A stretch of DNA of 64,000 nt from Azospira inquinata (GTDB lineage: Bacteria > Pseudomonadota > Gammaproteobacteria > Burkholderiales > Rhodocyclaceae): positions 3,038,001 to 3,102,000 of the forward strand of contig NZ_CP064782.1 of the NCBI RefSeq assembly GCF_018905915.1. The letters run 5' to 3'. The position numbers and the translations under genes are program-made. The notes under the pieces were generated by a model that had not been told where the DNA came from, did no database searches, and saw only the letters and a list, made by a program, of their open reading frames with translations. Of this stretch, positions 63,167 through 64,000 are shown in pieces; the first letter of the stretch is position 1; every line of letters begins with the position of its first letter.

Positions 63167-63204
63167 CATACGCTACCGTATGCGGAGCCATACTGGCAAG
63201 TATG
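63167..63204. promoter_or_regulatory. two tandem TetR operators between tetR and etfB
   Basis: CATACGCTACCGTATG (63167-63182) and CATACTGGCAAGTATG (63189-63204) are both CATAC-N6-GTATG. Their centres are 22 bases apart, two helical turns, so two dimers could bind on the same face. Confidence 0.78.
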
Positions 63205-63290
63205 GGAGCCAATCTCGACGCGGTTCAGGGGGCAAACCCGGGCCGCGAATCCATAACGATTCACACCTGCCAGATCCTGAGGAGGATGCA

Positions 63291-64000
63291 TTGAAAGTCT
63301 TGGTGCCAGTAAAACGAGTCGTGGACTACAACGTCAAGGTACGCGTCAAAGCTGACGGTACTGGCGTGGATATCGCCAACGTCAAGATGTCCATGAACCC
63401 CTTTGATGAAATTGCCGTGGAAGAAGCCGTGCGCCTGAAAGAGGCCGGTATCGCCACGGAAGTGGTGGTGGTCTCCGCCGGGGTCGCAGCTTGCCAGGAA
63501 ACCCTGCGTACCGCCCTGGCCCTGGGGGCCGACCGGGCCGTGCTGATCGACAGCGGCGACACGGACCTGCAACCCCTGGCCGTGGCTAAGCTGATCAAGG
63601 CGGTGGCCGACAAGGAACAACCCCAATTGGTGGTGTTCGGCAAACAGGCCATTGACGACGACTCCAACCAAACCGGGCAAATGTTCGCCGCCCTGCAAGG
63701 CTGGCCCCAAGCCACCTTCGCTTCCAAAGTGGTGGTGGCCGACGGTAAAGCCACGGTGACCCGGGAAGTGGATGGCGGCCTGGAAACCCTGGAGCTGGCG
63801 CTGCCCGCTGTGGTAACCACGGATCTGCGCCTCAACGAGCCCCGCTACGCCACCCTGCCCAACATCATGAAGGCGAAGAAAAAGCCTTTGGAAACCCTGA
63901 AGCCGGCGGACCTGGGCGTGGATGTGACGCCCCGTCTCAAGACCCTCAAGGTCAGCGAACCGCCCAAGCGGCAGGCGGGGGTGATGGTGCCCGACGTGGC
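63291..64000 (+). CDS. etfB: electron transfer flavoprotein subunit beta (3' end outside window)
   Basis: The beta subunit of ETF, which carries electrons from acyl-CoA dehydrogenases and others to ETF:quinone oxidoreductase. The visible 236 residues start [19 protein letters not shown], then [21 protein letters not shown] and [18 protein letters not shown] (AMP/FAD region), all diagnostic. The start is a TTG at 63291: GGAGG at 63281-63285 is well placed, and no in-frame ATG precedes the conserved N-terminus. An ATG at 63286 belongs to another frame and stops after two codons. etfA would be expected next, beyond the window. Control is probably by the divergent TetR regulator through two operators. 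Confidence 0.94.
   Translation, partial: MKVLVPVKRVVDYNVKVRVKADGTGVDIANVKMSMNPFDEIAVEEAVRLKEAGIATEVVVVSAGVAACQETLRTALALGADRAVLIDSGDTDLQPLAVAKLIKAVADKEQPQLVVFGKQAIDDDSNQTGQMFAALQGWPQATFASKVVVADGKATVTREVDGGLETLELALPAVVTTDLRLNEPRYATLPNIMKAKKKPLETLKPADLGVDVTPRLKTLKVSEPPKRQAGVMVPDV

Overview
The window is chromosomal DNA of a GC-rich Gram-negative bacterium, most likely a betaproteobacterium of the Rhodocyclales (Azospira/Dechloromonas type). The pointers are the two small betaproteobacterial families DUF3567 and DUF3460, a phasin, a monofunctional RelA, IHF-beta, several chemoreceptors, GGDEF/EAL proteins and an etfB with betaproteobacterial sequence. This placement is inference from gene content only. 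I saw no rRNA, tRNA, CRISPR array, integrase or transposase.

Layout. 1-4.1 kb: end of comEC, two overlapping alpha/beta hydrolases, a heptanucleotide repeat tract, mtfA and an EamA exporter. 4.5-8.3 kb: relA, converging on ihfB-rdgC across a perfect 18-bp stem terminator. 8.4-18.6 kb: a dual-Cache PAS-GGDEF-EAL protein, the helicase yoaA with an uncharacterised ATP-grasp-like gene, and two chemoreceptors. 18.8-21.5 kb: clpB behind a textbook sigma-32 promoter. 21.6-23.1 kb: a lone AT-rich gene for a long coiled-coil membrane protein. 23.2-29.1 kb: a PaiB-like protein, a glycosyltransferase-TPR protein, a third chemoreceptor and a Cache-PAS-GGDEF cyclase.

29.2-39.5 kb is the main accessory island: a type VI secretion effector module read leftwards. 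Order: vgrG, a phospholipase D effector (PldB/Tle5b type), three tandem Sel1-repeat lipoproteins (immunity type; the third is frameshifted), a BNR beta-propeller gene with a membrane anchor but no normal start codon, and a small exported AT-rich protein. vgrG to the third lipoprotein are overlapping or nearly so. A perfect CRP/Vfr-type site lies just upstream of a plausible vgrG promoter. The base composition turns AT-rich inside the 3' end of vgrG.

39.6-64 kb is mostly core genome: gpmI, a patatin, DUF1684, two GGDEF proteins, a ferric-reductase-like flavoprotein divergent from a MarR regulator, hexose-6-phosphate mutarotase, tetR-yqhD, an AraC regulator divergent from an MFS exporter, a phasin, DUF3567 and DUF3460 proteins, a Pat-type acyl-CoA synthetase/acetyltransferase, a methyltransferase, divergent mnmH/selD (selenium into tRNA), divergent tesA/ybbA with overlapping start codons, and a TetR regulator divergent from etfB (TTG start, cut by the window end). 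Three regulator-linked intergenic regions carry clear palindromes: MarR, TetR-yqhD, and TetR-etfB with two phased copies.
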